A stretch of DNA of 64,000 nucleotides. Source: Paenibacillus tianmuensis (GTDB lineage: Bacteria > Bacillota > Bacilli > Paenibacillales > NBRC-103111). Numbering within the stretch: the stretch's first letter is position 1; the number at the start of each line of letters is the position of its first letter. Location: NCBI RefSeq assembly GCF_900100345.1, contig NZ_FMTT01000018.1, positions 1-64,000 on the forward strand, given 5' to 3'. Position numbers and translations under genes: made by a program. The notes beneath the pieces are model-generated. The model saw only the letters and a list, made by a program, of their open reading frames with translations, ran no database searches and had not been told where the DNA came from. This document shows positions 1 through 10,459 of the stretch, piece by piece.

Positions 1-1025
<1,025 letters not shown>

Positions 1026-1107
1026 TTTTAGCGCAACATTTACGGCAAGGACGAGCCGACGGCGGGAAGCGGCAGAGTTTTCGTATGAGTCAAAATGAAC
1101 GGCAGGA

Positions 1108-1149
1108 AAGTCCGGTTCCCGGCAGCTCCGGGGGAACCGGACTTTTTTT
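1108..1149 (+). terminator. Rho-independent terminator after the protease remnant
   Basis: A GC-rich hairpin has left arm AAGTCCGGTTCCC and right arm GGGAACCGGACTT, followed by a run of T. It lies about 80 bases after the stop of the truncated protease copy and would have ended that gene's transcript. Confidence 0.85.
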
Positions 1150-2022
1150 CATAAGAGGTTCAATCGGAAAACCATACGGCCCATGGGACCGAGCAGTACG
1201 GACGGCAGGACGCCCGACTTACGTTATCCAGAGCTCGGTCCTGCACCGACGGGCTGACGGACCGCAGGACGCCCAATACGAGCATAGATTGCGATTACCG
1301 AAGACGGTCCGCTCCTGCTCACCGACTAAGCTACGACCTATCGATGCCGCAGCCCTCCATAGTTCCTCCTGCTCCATCACAACCGCTTTCTGCCCTTTGT
1401 CCGCAGCTATCTGTCGAGCGAAGGGCTGTTCTGTTCTGCGTGTAACAATAACGCCTGCTCTCCCGCCAACATCCCCCAGGCATCTTCCCGCTGGCGCTCC
1501 CTTAACGAATGACGCGCTTTATCGTAACCAGGCCGGGACCATAGTCCACCCATATGCATCATAAGACCCTTTTTCTATCGAAATTTCGACAAGAAATAGA
1601 TGACATTTCATCCGATATTTTAGGCCTAAAGAACCTTTATTGTTTAGAAGGAAATTTTTTACTAAAAAGGGTATTGAAAAATTTAAAAATTGTATTAATA
1701 TAATTATCAAGCAGTCCCCGTTGGAATATTTTACTAACGTTTCAACACGCTGCGATTAGCCCCTACGGTTTTACCTGAAAAGAATTGACCACTTGATGAA
1801 AGAGGTGATGCTTTTTAGCGAAAACCCAGTATAGTCACCCGACGCCCCTGTTTCAGTTGTACACACCTCATGCTTCCACTCGATTGATCTTGCCTTGCCT
1901 CAGATTTTTGCTTCTGTAATTATCACCTTTGACGAGACCCGCTTTAAATCTGCCTTTGGTTTGTTTTCCGTCACCGGAAAAACCAGCTTCAAATTCATTC
2001 TAAACCGATCGGAAAAATTTGA
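1150..2022. other. Gene-poor interval with no recognisable coding sequence
   Basis: I find no convincing gene here. Open frames are present but have no ribosome-binding site and no recognisable family. The first half is GC-rich with short inverted repeats: GGACCGAGC at 1186-1194 against GCTCGGTCC at 1233-1241, and GCAGGAC at 1205-1211 against GTCCTGC at 1239-1245. The second half (from about 1570) is AT-richer and should contain the promoter of the intact protease gene. I could not settle on a convincing -35/-10 pair there. Confidence 0.5.
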
Positions 2023-3615
<1,593 letters not shown>

Positions 3616-3631
3616 TTTTAAGCGCAAAAGC

Positions 3632-3678
3632 CAAAGGGCTGCTCCCATTCGTACAAACGAATGGGGGGCAGCCCCTTG
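3632..3678. terminator. Hairpin between convergent npr and queC
   Basis: A long hairpin (left arm AGGGCTGCTCCCATTCGT, right arm ACGAATGGGGGGCAGCCCCT, 4-base loop) lies between the two convergent stop codons. There is no long T-run on either side, so it may end both transcripts with moderate efficiency. Confidence 0.65.
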
Positions 3679-3684
3679 AATATG

Positions 3685-4368
3685 TTATTGATAAACTATC
3701 GGATCGGCCGTTCCCGCTTCGTCGAAGCCTTTCAAGCGCAGCCGGCAGCTGTCGCAGACGCCACACGCTTCCTCCTGCCCGTTATAGCATGAGGTTGTCA
3801 AGTGATACGGCACGCCGAGCCGCATTCCTTCGCGAATAATCTCGGCTTTCGTCCAATGAATCAGCGGCGTTTCGATGCGGATCGGGCCGCCTTCCACGCC
3901 GACGCGCGTCGCCAGTGCCATCACTTCCTCCACCTTCCGGATAAATTCCGGGCGGCAGTCCGGATATCCGCTGTAATCAAGCGCGTTGACGCCGATATAG
4001 ATCGCTTCCGCTCCGATGGTTTCCGCGTAGGAAGTCGCGATCGAGAGGAACAGCAGATTGCGGCCCGGCACGTAAGTAACGGGAATATCGGAATCGACCG
4101 CACCGCTCTCACCAGCCGGCGGTACGTCTATCGATTCGTCGGTCAAGGCGCTGCCCCCGAACTCTTTCAAAAAGCCGAGCGCAATCACTTTATGGCGGTT
4201 CGCCGTGTTATAAAATTCGGCCACCTGCCGCGCGTTCTCGATCTCGCGCCTTTGGCGCTGCCCGTAATCGAACGTGATCGGGTAAACGTCATACCCGGCG
4301 TCCTGAGCCATTCCCATGCAGGTTGTGCTATCCAGCCCCCCGCTCAAAATAACGACTGCTTTTTTCAT
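3685..4368 (-). CDS. queC: 7-cyano-7-deazaguanine (preQ0) synthase QueC
   Basis: Converts 7-carboxy-7-deazaguanine to preQ0 with ATP and ammonia, the last step of preQ0 synthesis for queuosine tRNA modification. The protein opens MKKAVVILSGGLDSTT, with the ATP-pyrophosphatase P-loop SGGLDS at about 9-14. A YVPGRN segment follows, and a C-terminal zinc site is formed by Cys194, Cys202, Cys205 and Cys208. The start at 4368 is chosen over upstream in-frame codons because AAGGTGAG lies just before it and the family begins with this Met; the longer frame would run into queE. It is the last gene of queD-queE-queC, 23 bases after queE. Length (227 residues) is normal. Confidence 0.95.
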   Translation of the reverse strand: MKKAVVILSGGLDSTTCMGMAQDAGYDVYPITFDYGQRQRREIENARQVAEFYNTANRHKVIALGFLKEFGGSALTDESIDVPPAGESGAVDSDIPVTYVPGRNLLFLSIATSYAETIGAEAIYIGVNALDYSGYPDCRPEFIRKVEEVMALATRVGVEGGPIRIETPLIHWTKAEIIREGMRLGVPYHLTTSCYNGQEEACGVCDSCRLRLKGFDEAGTADPIVYQ

Positions 4369-4391
4369 CGTTCTCACCTTCATTCGCATGA

Positions 4392-5066
4392 TTATACCCC
4401 GCGAGCCGCAGGGTCCCAAATGATTTTATGTAACTGCATGTTCAGTTTCACCTGAGACAAGCCATGCTCCAGCATCAACCCGACCAGCTTGGCCGGAGGC
4501 ATCGTTTCCCAGACTGGGCTGAACAGCGGCAGCGCCCGGGTCGGGTACGCTTCGAGCAGCGCTTTGGCCGCATGAAAATCCCGCTCGCTCCCGATCACGA
4601 ACTTCAACTCGTCCTGCGGGCGCAGCTTGGCCAGATTCGCCGTGATCATCCGTTCCTCTTCGCCCGAATCGGGCAGCTTGTAGTCCATAATATATCGAAC
4701 AACGGGCGATTCGATCCGCTCCAGAAAGGGCGCTAGATCGATGGCGCCGTTTGTCTCGATATGCAGGTCGTCGTAGCGGCCGGTTGCAACCAGCGCCTCG
4801 ATGAGCACCGCGGATCTATCGCCGTACAAGAGCGGCTCGCCCCCGGTCAGACAGACGTGCCGCGAATGGTAACGTCCCGCCTCGACTACAATATCCTCGA
4901 TCGTCATCGTAAATTCGGCCTCGGCCGGCGGATAGCTGTACTTCGTATCGCACCACGTGCAGCGCAGATTGCAGCCGAACAGCCTCACGAACACGGTCGG
5001 AAAGCCGGCCCGCGTGCCCTCGCCCTCGACCGTCTCGAAAATTTCCACCATCGGCAGCCGGATCAT
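4392..5066 (-). CDS. queE: 7-carboxy-7-deazaguanine synthase QueE (radical SAM)
   Basis: Radical S-adenosylmethionine enzyme that rearranges 6-carboxy-tetrahydropterin to 7-carboxy-7-deazaguanine. The substrate-binding start VEIFETVEGEG is followed by the iron-sulfur motif Cys32-x3-Cys36-x2-Cys39 (CNLRCTWC). The SAM-binding LTGGEPLL lies near residue 75. At 224 residues it is of normal length. The start ATG overlaps the queD stop by 4 bases, indicating translational coupling. With queD and queC it makes a complete route from the queD product to preQ0; the GTP cyclohydrolase that starts the route is not in this window. Confidence 0.95.
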   Translation of the reverse strand: MIRLPMVEIFETVEGEGTRAGFPTVFVRLFGCNLRCTWCDTKYSYPPAEAEFTMTIEDIVVEAGRYHSRHVCLTGGEPLLYGDRSAVLIEALVATGRYDDLHIETNGAIDLAPFLERIESPVVRYIMDYKLPDSGEEERMITANLAKLRPQDELKFVIGSERDFHAAKALLEAYPTRALPLFSPVWETMPPAKLVGLMLEHGLSQVKLNMQLHKIIWDPAARGV

Positions 5067-5539
5067 GCCGGATCATCTCCCATCAAACGCGCCGTGACGG
5101 CCGCATAGCTGGTCGGTGTCTCCCACAAGCGGACTTCCTCCAGCCGCACCGCCGGGAACAGCCCTTCGCTTCGCAGCGCGTCGCGAAGCTGCTCGTACAT
5201 CCAAACAACCATATTTTCCGCGGTCGTATTCATCGGCGGCAGCACCTCGTTCAAGTAACGGTGATCCAGCCGGTCGATGATCCGCTCTTTCGCGATTCGT
5301 TTGATATCCGCAAAATCGATCGTAATGCCCCGGTCGTCGACCTTGCCGCGCATGACGACCTGAAGTTTATACGTATGCCCGTGCAGGCTTTTGCATTTAC
5401 CCTCGTAGCAATGCAAATGATGGGCGCTATCGAACGTAAATTCCTTGGAGACGAGCACTTCCCTGTCGTGATATTTAAGCTCGCTCCGCTGAATGTCTTC
5501 GCCTAACGTTTGCACTTTTTTCGGAATTTCGTAAGTCAT
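5063..5539 (-). CDS. queD: 6-carboxy-5,6,7,8-tetrahydropterin synthase QueD
   Basis: Acts on 7,8-dihydroneopterin triphosphate to give 6-carboxy-tetrahydropterin, the first committed step toward preQ0. Zinc-binding histidines lie in DSAHHLH (about 40-41) and in LHGHTY (His53, His55), with the catalytic Cys49 in the spacing C-x3-HGH. WETPTSYA near the C-terminus is also typical. It is 158 residues, the longer type with an N-terminal extension of about 25 residues before the core. AGAGGTGA precedes the ATG. First gene of the operon; a promoter is visible just upstream. I looked for a preQ1 riboswitch in the leader and saw none. Confidence 0.93.
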   Translation of the reverse strand: MTYEIPKKVQTLGEDIQRSELKYHDREVLVSKEFTFDSAHHLHCYEGKCKSLHGHTYKLQVVMRGKVDDRGITIDFADIKRIAKERIIDRLDHRYLNEVLPPMNTTAENMVVWMYEQLRDALRSEGLFPAVRLEEVRLWETPTSYAAVTARLMGDDPA

Positions 5540-5570
5540 TCTCGTTCACCTCTCCCAAAAGGACCAAACA

Positions 5571-5600
5571 ATTATAGCATGCAGTCTTAGCTTCTCACAA
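5571..5600 (-). promoter_or_regulatory. Sigma-A-type promoter of queDEC
   Basis: On the minus strand TTGTGA (5595-5600) and a perfect TATAAT (5571-5576) are 18 bases apart, about 35 bases before the queD start. A TATAAT for the divergent methyltransferase gene lies on the plus strand at 5615-5620, so the two promoters nearly overlap. Confidence 0.65.
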
Positions 5601-5654
5601 TATGGCGAAGCTTGTATAATGTAGGGATACCGACAGCCATAAAAGGAGTTCGAC

Positions 5655-7052
5655 ATGTCCTCTATGATCCGTTTGCCCGAAGCTTATATTCAACAAATGC
5701 AAATGCAGCTTCAAGGGAGCGCCGAAGCGTTCCTGCGAAGCTATGAACAATCCCGTACGCAGGGCGTGCGAATGAATCCTGCCAAAATCGACCCGGGGAG
5801 CGGCGGCCCCATTCTGAAGCGTCTGCGCGACACGTTCGGGCTGGAGCCCGTCCCCTGGTGCGGGACAGGCTTCTATTACCGGGAAGAAACGAAGCCCGGA
5901 AAGCATCCGTACCACGCGGCAGGGTTATATTATATTCAAGAGCCTTCCGCCATGTCCGCCGTTGAGCTGCTGGACCCGCAGCCGGGAGACGCCGTTCTCG
6001 ATCTCGCCGCCGCGCCGGGAGGGAAATCGACGCACATCGCCGGGAAGCTGGCGGGCCAAGGACTGCTGATCAGCAACGAAATTCACCCTGTCCGCGCGAA
6101 GAGCTTATCCGAAAATTTCGAGCGGATGGGCGTCACGAACGCCGTCGTCGTCAGCGCTTCGCCGCAGCAGCTTGCCGAGCGGTTCCCCTGCTTTTTCGAT
6201 AAAATTATGGTCGACGCTCCCTGTTCGGGAGAAGGCATGTTCCGCAAAGACCCGGAGGCGATCGCCGAATGGTCACCAGCTCACGTCGAAATGTGCGCGG
6301 CGCGTCAGCTCGACATTCTGCAATCGGCGGTTGCCATGCTGAAGCCGGGCGGACGGCTCGCCTATTCCACCTGCACGTTCAACGAGCAGGAGAACGAGCG
6401 CACCGTTCACGAACTGCTCCGCCAGTATTCGCAGCTGCGCCTTGAACGGACGGAGCGGATTTGGCCGCACCTGCACCGCGGCGAGGGGCATTTTGTCGCC
6501 GTGCTGCAACTGGAGGGGGCGCCGGATGAGCCGCATGCCGCCGCGATGGGCTTAGCAGCCCCACGTACCCGTCACGCAAGCAAAGAGAAGCGTGGCGCCG
6601 TACGGCCCGAGGAGGCCGCCATGCGGCTGTTCCAGCGGTTCGCCGAGGAGTCGCTTGCCGCAGGGCTCCAGCTTCCGCCTGGCGAGCCGGTCTTGTTCGG
6701 CGAGCAGCTCTACCTGCTGCCCACGCCAGCCGGCATCCCGTTCGGCAGCGCGATGCTTCAGGGACTCAAGACGCTGCGCCCCGGCCTTCACCTCGCCGAG
6801 GTGAAGAAGGATCGCGCGGAACCGGCGCATGCTTTGGCCCTTGCACTGACGGATGCCGCTCAAGCCCGGCTCGCCGTTCATCTGGCCGCGGGGAGCGGCG
6901 AAGCGGAACACTACCTCCGGGGCGAGACCGTAGACGGTTCCGAAGCGCGCAGTGGTTGGACGCTGATCACGGTTGACGGCTTCCCGCTCGGCTGGGGCAA
7001 GCAATCCGGAACACAGGTTAAAAACCATTATCCGAAAGGATTGCGCCGATAA
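5655..7052 (+). CDS. RsmF/NOL1-NOP2-Sun family rRNA (cytosine-C5) methyltransferase
   Basis: SAM-dependent RNA m5C methyltransferase, most likely acting on 16S rRNA. The Rossmann domain shows the SAM loop LAAAPGGKSTH, motif IV DAPCSGEG with one catalytic Cys and motif VI YSTCTF with the second. The C-terminal half (about 300-465) matches the RsmF-specific RNA-binding extension, ending in the characteristic HYPKGLRR. The ribosome-binding site AAAGGAG precedes ATG 5655 by 8 bases. A TATAAT at 5615-5620 with a weak -35 suggests its own promoter, back to back with queDEC. Length (465) is usual for this subfamily in Firmicutes. Sequence alone does not tell which cytosine it modifies. Confidence 0.92.
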   Translation: MSSMIRLPEAYIQQMQMQLQGSAEAFLRSYEQSRTQGVRMNPAKIDPGSGGPILKRLRDTFGLEPVPWCGTGFYYREETKPGKHPYHAAGLYYIQEPSAMSAVELLDPQPGDAVLDLAAAPGGKSTHIAGKLAGQGLLISNEIHPVRAKSLSENFERMGVTNAVVVSASPQQLAERFPCFFDKIMVDAPCSGEGMFRKDPEAIAEWSPAHVEMCAARQLDILQSAVAMLKPGGRLAYSTCTFNEQENERTVHELLRQYSQLRLERTERIWPHLHRGEGHFVAVLQLEGAPDEPHAAAMGLAAPRTRHASKEKRGAVRPEEAAMRLFQRFAEESLAAGLQLPPGEPVLFGEQLYLLPTPAGIPFGSAMLQGLKTLRPGLHLAEVKKDRAEPAHALALALTDAAQARLAVHLAAGSGEAEHYLRGETVDGSEARSGWTLITVDGFPLGWGKQSGTQVKNHYPKGLRR

Positions 7053-7083
7053 GCCCTGCCTCCATAAAAAAGCTTTTAGCGAA

Positions 7084-7150
7084 AAAAGACTGTCCCCCGC
7101 ATCGATGGACTGATCACACTCCATCCTTTATGCAAAGGACAGTCTCTTTT
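7084..7150. terminator. Bidirectional terminator between convergent genes
   Basis: AGACTGTCC (7087-7095) pairs with GGACAGTCT (7137-7145), with an inner ATGGA/TCCAT pairing. The structure is flanked by A-run on the left and CTTTT on the right, so it can act in both directions, after the methyltransferase and after the EamA gene. Confidence 0.7.
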
Positions 7151-8096
7151 ATTCGCTTTGCCGGGAAAGGCCGAACAAAGCGGCCCATATGACCACGAAG
7201 CCAACCAGTTGGTCCGGCGTGACGGCTTGTTGGAACACCAGCCAGTTGATCAGCAAGCCGACCGCCGGAAAAGACAGCTCGGCTAGCGTCGCATAGGAAG
7301 CTTTCGTATCGGTCAATCCCCGGTAGTAGAGCAGCAGGCTGAGCAGTCCCGGAATGAACGCGCCCATAACCAAATTAGCGATCACCGCACCCCAAGCAAC
7401 CGGCTGCGCGGAATGAACGAGCGCCATTCCCTCCCCCGCCGACAAAGCCAGGAGCAGCGGCAGCGCCAGCAGAAAACGGAGGGCCGTCACCGTTTCGAAC
7501 TTCATTTGCCCGAGCATCAGCCTTCCCATCACCGTCGAGCCGCCCCACAGCGCGGCCGCCCCGATGGAGAGCAATCCGCTCCAGGTCGCAATATCCCCCC
7601 AATGCCCGATCGGCGTCTTCCAGCCGAACGTCAGCAGATAGGTACCGAGCAAGGCAAGAATCAAGAACAGCGCAAAACGCCGCGGCAAGCTTTCCTTCAG
7701 AATGATCCGGGCCAGAATGATTGCAAACAGCGGCTGCAGCTTTTGCAGCAGCAGCACGGCATTCGGATTGCCGTGAGCGAATGCGGACGTAAACAAAATC
7801 GTCGCCAGAGCCGAGCCGCCCCACGAAATGAACAGCAGAGCCATGAGATGGCGCAGCTTCAAGCCCCGCAGCTCCTGCCTGTGCAGCCAAACGACCGGCA
7901 AGGCGTAGACGAGCAGCAGCACGTGCTCGATCAATACAATTTGTGCAGAAGTAAACGTTTTAAGCAGCAGAATCCGGAATAACGGGTCGACGCCCCATAA
8001 CACCGAGCCGAGCACGACCAGCCATATTCCGCTCCGCGCGCTTGCTTTGGCCGTGGCAGCACGGCCGTTTAATCCGACAGCAGTAGCTCTGTCCAT
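7149..8096 (-). CDS. EamA/DMT-family transporter under FMN riboswitch control (putative flavin transporter)
   Basis: Integral membrane permease of the drug/metabolite transporter superfamily. It has about ten hydrophobic segments arranged as two EamA repeats, the first starting GIWLVVLGSVLWGVDPLF. The start is set at 8096: GGAGG lies 9 bases before this ATG, while a TTG at 8105 touches the Shine-Dalgarno sequence. An FMN riboswitch and a terminator directly upstream imply repression when flavin is plentiful. Known FMN-riboswitch transporters include RibU, RibM, RibXY and the EamA-type RibN of proteobacteria, so flavin or riboflavin uptake is the natural inference. The substrate itself cannot be read from the sequence. 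Confidence 0.9.
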   Translation of the reverse strand: MDRATAVGLNGRAATAKASARSGIWLVVLGSVLWGVDPLFRILLLKTFTSAQIVLIEHVLLLVYALPVVWLHRQELRGLKLRHLMALLFISWGGSALATILFTSAFAHGNPNAVLLLQKLQPLFAIILARIILKESLPRRFALFLILALLGTYLLTFGWKTPIGHWGDIATWSGLLSIGAAALWGGSTVMGRLMLGQMKFETVTALRFLLALPLLLALSAGEGMALVHSAQPVAWGAVIANLVMGAFIPGLLSLLLYYRGLTDTKASYATLAELSFPAVGLLINWLVFQQAVTPDQLVGFVVIWAALFGLSRQSE

Positions 8097-8130
8097 ATTC
8101 AACAACCTCCCAAGGTGTTTGAACAGGACC

Positions 8131-8175
8131 CTTCGAAAAGAAGTCAGCCCCGCTATCGGTTAAGATAACGGGGCA
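8131..8175 (-). terminator. Riboswitch expression-platform terminator
   Basis: On the minus strand GCCCCGTTATC and GATAGCGGGGC form a stem (8146-8175) followed by a T-rich stretch. It lies between the FMN aptamer and the transporter start, as expected for transcription attenuation. Confidence 0.8.
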
Positions 8176-8239
8176 TATGCAAATAAGCTCACCTTGAGCC
8201 GTTTTTTACAAACGAGTCAAACCGGTATGCCTACTTTGT

Positions 8240-8388
8240 GACCTTCTCCCATCCGGACTATACCGTCGGCCTTGGAATTGCACCAAGTCAGTCGTCTGTT
8301 CCGCCAGCGGAAATCGACGAGTCGCGGGCTTAGGCTCCGAAGCGAGCCTTCACCGCCGGTCGGGATTTTCACCCTGCCCCGAAGGTCC
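8240..8388 (-). ncRNA. FMN riboswitch (RFN element)
   Basis: Read on the minus strand it contains the conserved RFN blocks in order: CTTCGGGGCAGGGTGAAAATC, CCGACCGGCGGT, AGCCCGCGA, GATTTCCGCTGG, GGTGCAATTCC, and GCCGACGGTATAGTCCGGATG ending GGGAGAAGG. This is a full-length FMN aptamer. It lies in the leader of the EamA transporter, with a terminator between aptamer and gene, so FMN binding should stop transcription. Confidence 0.97.
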
Positions 8389-8405
8389 TAATTCAATTAA
8401 AAAGC

Positions 8406-8435
8406 ATTTTATCATATGCTTTTCGCTTTCGGCAA
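8406..8435 (-). promoter_or_regulatory. Promoter of the riboswitch-transporter transcript
   Basis: On the minus strand TTGCCG (8430-8435) and TAAAAT (8406-8411) are separated by 18 bases. They sit about 20 bases upstream of the FMN aptamer. Confidence 0.6.
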
Positions 8436-8448
8436 GCCTTATATGCAA

Positions 8449-9489
8449 TTAATGGAACGTTTCCGTTTCGAACAGCACTTCTTCGATCAGCCGGTTGTTG
8501 TGCATCATGGACAAGTTGAGCGCGGAGTAATCTTTCTCCTTGTCAAGCTCCTCCATCAGCAAGGTAGCGATAAGCTCCCGGTCATCTGTGTTGCCGGGCT
8601 CGCGGAAATCGATAAAGCCGGTCAACTGGCGTTCGCTGATATCTACCGTGGCCGTGCCGATCGGAAGACCGCCCCGGGACTGCTCATATATTTCGTACGT
8701 CAGCACTCCCCCGTCATCCCGGACGAGCATAACCGCATACGGCTTGTCTTCGTCGTTTCCGCTCCACAATACCTCGGAGTCGTTTTCCTCCGCCAGCAAA
8801 TCCTCGTGGGTCAGCTCGATCACTTCGAAAATCTCGTTGTCGAAGCTCATCGCAATTTCGAAGCGATCCACTTCGTCCTCGTCGAAATCGAGCACAAGCA
8901 GATCGGCCGCGATATCCAGCTCGGCTTCGGCAGGTTCGATCATCCAATAGACCGTGCCGGTCACTTCGCGGTCCTCGATTTGGAGAAATACCTCTGCGAC
9001 AAAATCTTCGTCTATATCGTAGAGATGGTATTCCAGTCCGTCCTCGTCTTCGCCGACCAGCACCAGTTCGAAATCCGCCATAGTGAAGTCGTCCCGCTCC
9101 CCAGGCGTTTCGTCTTCAAGACGCGTCTCGTTATCGATCCAATCCGAGTCGTAATCGAAATCTTCTTCCGTCGAGACGATCCCGGCATAGGCAGGCGCTT
9201 CCCGTTCCGAAGCGATCACATGGTCAAAGCTGCTGTAGGTGACCATCACCTCGCACCCTTTTGCCTGCAGAGCGTCCAGCAAGGAGTCCACATATCGGTG
9301 GATCGCATCGAACACTTCGTCTTTCTCCGCGTCGTCAAGCGCTTCTTTCTCCAATTGGAGCGCGCCTGCGATTCGGTCGGATTCACGGAAGACGAGAGAT
9401 AGCGTGCCCACAAACCGATTTTTGAACATGATGTCGCTGACTTCGCCGCCCGACGTCCTCAGATCCGGTCTTAAGCTGACATGCGTCAT
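8449..9489 (-). CDS. Highly acidic protein of unknown function
   Basis: I do not recognise this 346-residue protein. It is very rich in Asp and Glu throughout (for example LVLDFDEDEVDRFE and LVGEDEDGLEYHLYDIDED) and has no signal peptide or membrane segment. Short alternating beta-like stretches such as FVGTLSLVFR and LTGFIDF suggest a folded beta-rich protein rather than a disordered tail. There is no obvious catalytic motif. The start at 9489 (MTHVSLRP) is chosen because GGAGGG lies 6 bases upstream; an earlier in-frame Met lacks a ribosome-binding site. It is transcribed in the same direction as the riboswitch transporter and begins upstream of that transcript's promoter, so it is probably independent. 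A cytoplasmic protein is inferred. Confidence 0.8.
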   Translation of the reverse strand: MTHVSLRPDLRTSGGEVSDIMFKNRFVGTLSLVFRESDRIAGALQLEKEALDDAEKDEVFDAIHRYVDSLLDALQAKGCEVMVTYSSFDHVIASEREAPAYAGIVSTEEDFDYDSDWIDNETRLEDETPGERDDFTMADFELVLVGEDEDGLEYHLYDIDEDFVAEVFLQIEDREVTGTVYWMIEPAEAELDIAADLLVLDFDEDEVDRFEIAMSFDNEIFEVIELTHEDLLAEENDSEVLWSGNDEDKPYAVMLVRDDGGVLTYEIYEQSRGGLPIGTATVDISERQLTGFIDFREPGNTDDRELIATLLMEELDKEKDYSALNLSMMHNNRLIEEVLFETETFH

Positions 9490-9569
9490 TCGGGTCCCTC
9501 CAATCAGGTTATGCACTCGCGCAGTGCGGAGTTTTCTACCCTCATAGCATGTCCTTCCCTGACGGAAAA

Positions 9570-10385
9570 CTATGCGCGGAGCTCTCCCGAAGGGAGCACG
9601 TAACGGCGCAGCGCTTCATGCACACCGTCATCGTTATTGGACAGCGTTACAGCATCGGCGGCCTCTTTGACCGCATCCGGCGAATTGTCCATCGCTATGC
9701 CGAGCCCGGCAAACCGGATCATATCAATATCGTTGTAATAGTTGCCCACGGCAACGATGTTTTCGGGAGCAATGTCCCATTGGGCGACGAGCGCCTGCAG
9801 CGCACGGCCCTTGGATACTTCCTTCGACATCACGTCGACAAAGTGCGCCCCGCTTCTCAGTGCATGAACGCTCGGAGGCAGCGATACGCGCGCCAAGTCC
9901 CGCTCGACCGCGTCCATCTCTTCCTCCGATCCGAACATCGTCAACTTCACAAGCGGAACGGTCATGCTCAGCACGTCCTCCACCCGCCCGGGAGAAACCA
10001 TATATTTTTCGTACATCGCCGCTTCCCGCTCGCCTACTTTCTCGGCGAACATTTCCAACGCGGTGTTTACGTCAAAATGTACATTCTGTTTGCGGCAGTA
10101 TTGGACGAGCTCCGCAAGCTCCTGCACCTCGAAGCCGAATTGATGCAGCAGCTTCGGCCCCGGCGTCTCGACGGTCGCCGCCCCGTTATGCGTGATCAGC
10201 ACGCCGGTAAGGCCCAGACGCTCCAGAACCGGGATCGCATTGGCCGGGCCTCGGCCGGTGCACAACACGATCCGGGCTCCTGCTTCGTGCGCCGTGCGCA
10301 GCGTTTCTACCGTTTTGTCCGTTACTTCATAGTCGTCGTTCAAAAGCGTACCATCCACGTCAAGCGCAATGATGCGATAGTTCAT
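9570..10385 (-). CDS. Cof-type HAD-IIB family hydrolase
   Basis: Cytosolic phosphatase of the haloacid dehalogenase superfamily, usually acting on small sugar or nucleotide phosphates. Motif I is DVDGTLL with nucleophile Asp9 and acid Asp11. Motif II is LCTGRG, and the C2-type cap lies in the middle. The motif III Lys is in EVSKGRAL, and the last motif reads GNYYNDIDM. The usual GDxxND motif has Asn in place of the first Asp, a metal-ligand position, so activity may be altered. Length (271) is typical. The neighbouring pseudouridine synthase is in the same direction but separated by about 75 bases, so co-transcription is only possible. The substrate is unknown. Confidence 0.9.
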   Translation of the reverse strand: MNYRIIALDVDGTLLNDDYEVTDKTVETLRTAHEAGARIVLCTGRGPANAIPVLERLGLTGVLITHNGAATVETPGPKLLHQFGFEVQELAELVQYCRKQNVHFDVNTALEMFAEKVGEREAAMYEKYMVSPGRVEDVLSMTVPLVKLTMFGSEEEMDAVERDLARVSLPPSVHALRSGAHFVDVMSKEVSKGRALQALVAQWDIAPENIVAVGNYYNDIDMIRFAGLGIAMDNSPDAVKEAADAVTLSNNDDGVHEALRRYVLPSGELRA

Positions 10386-10459
10386 TTTTCTCTCCGCTCC
10401 CTTGTACTTCTTCTCTCTGTATACCTGTTAGCTGAAATGGCTAATGACTTAATCGGCTT

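Noticed and set aside
1085-1564. Open frame of 159 codons in the gene-poor interval
   Set aside because: No ribosome-binding site, Arg/Ser/Pro-rich composition typical of an accidental frame, and it crosses the terminator of the protease remnant.
1519-1710. Minus-strand frame of 63 codons with a hydrophobic start
   Set aside because: It lies in AT-rich DNA without a ribosome-binding site and resembles no known peptide.
5540-5654. PreQ1 riboswitch before queD
   Set aside because: The leader is short and lacks the conserved preQ1 aptamer bases; only a promoter is seen.
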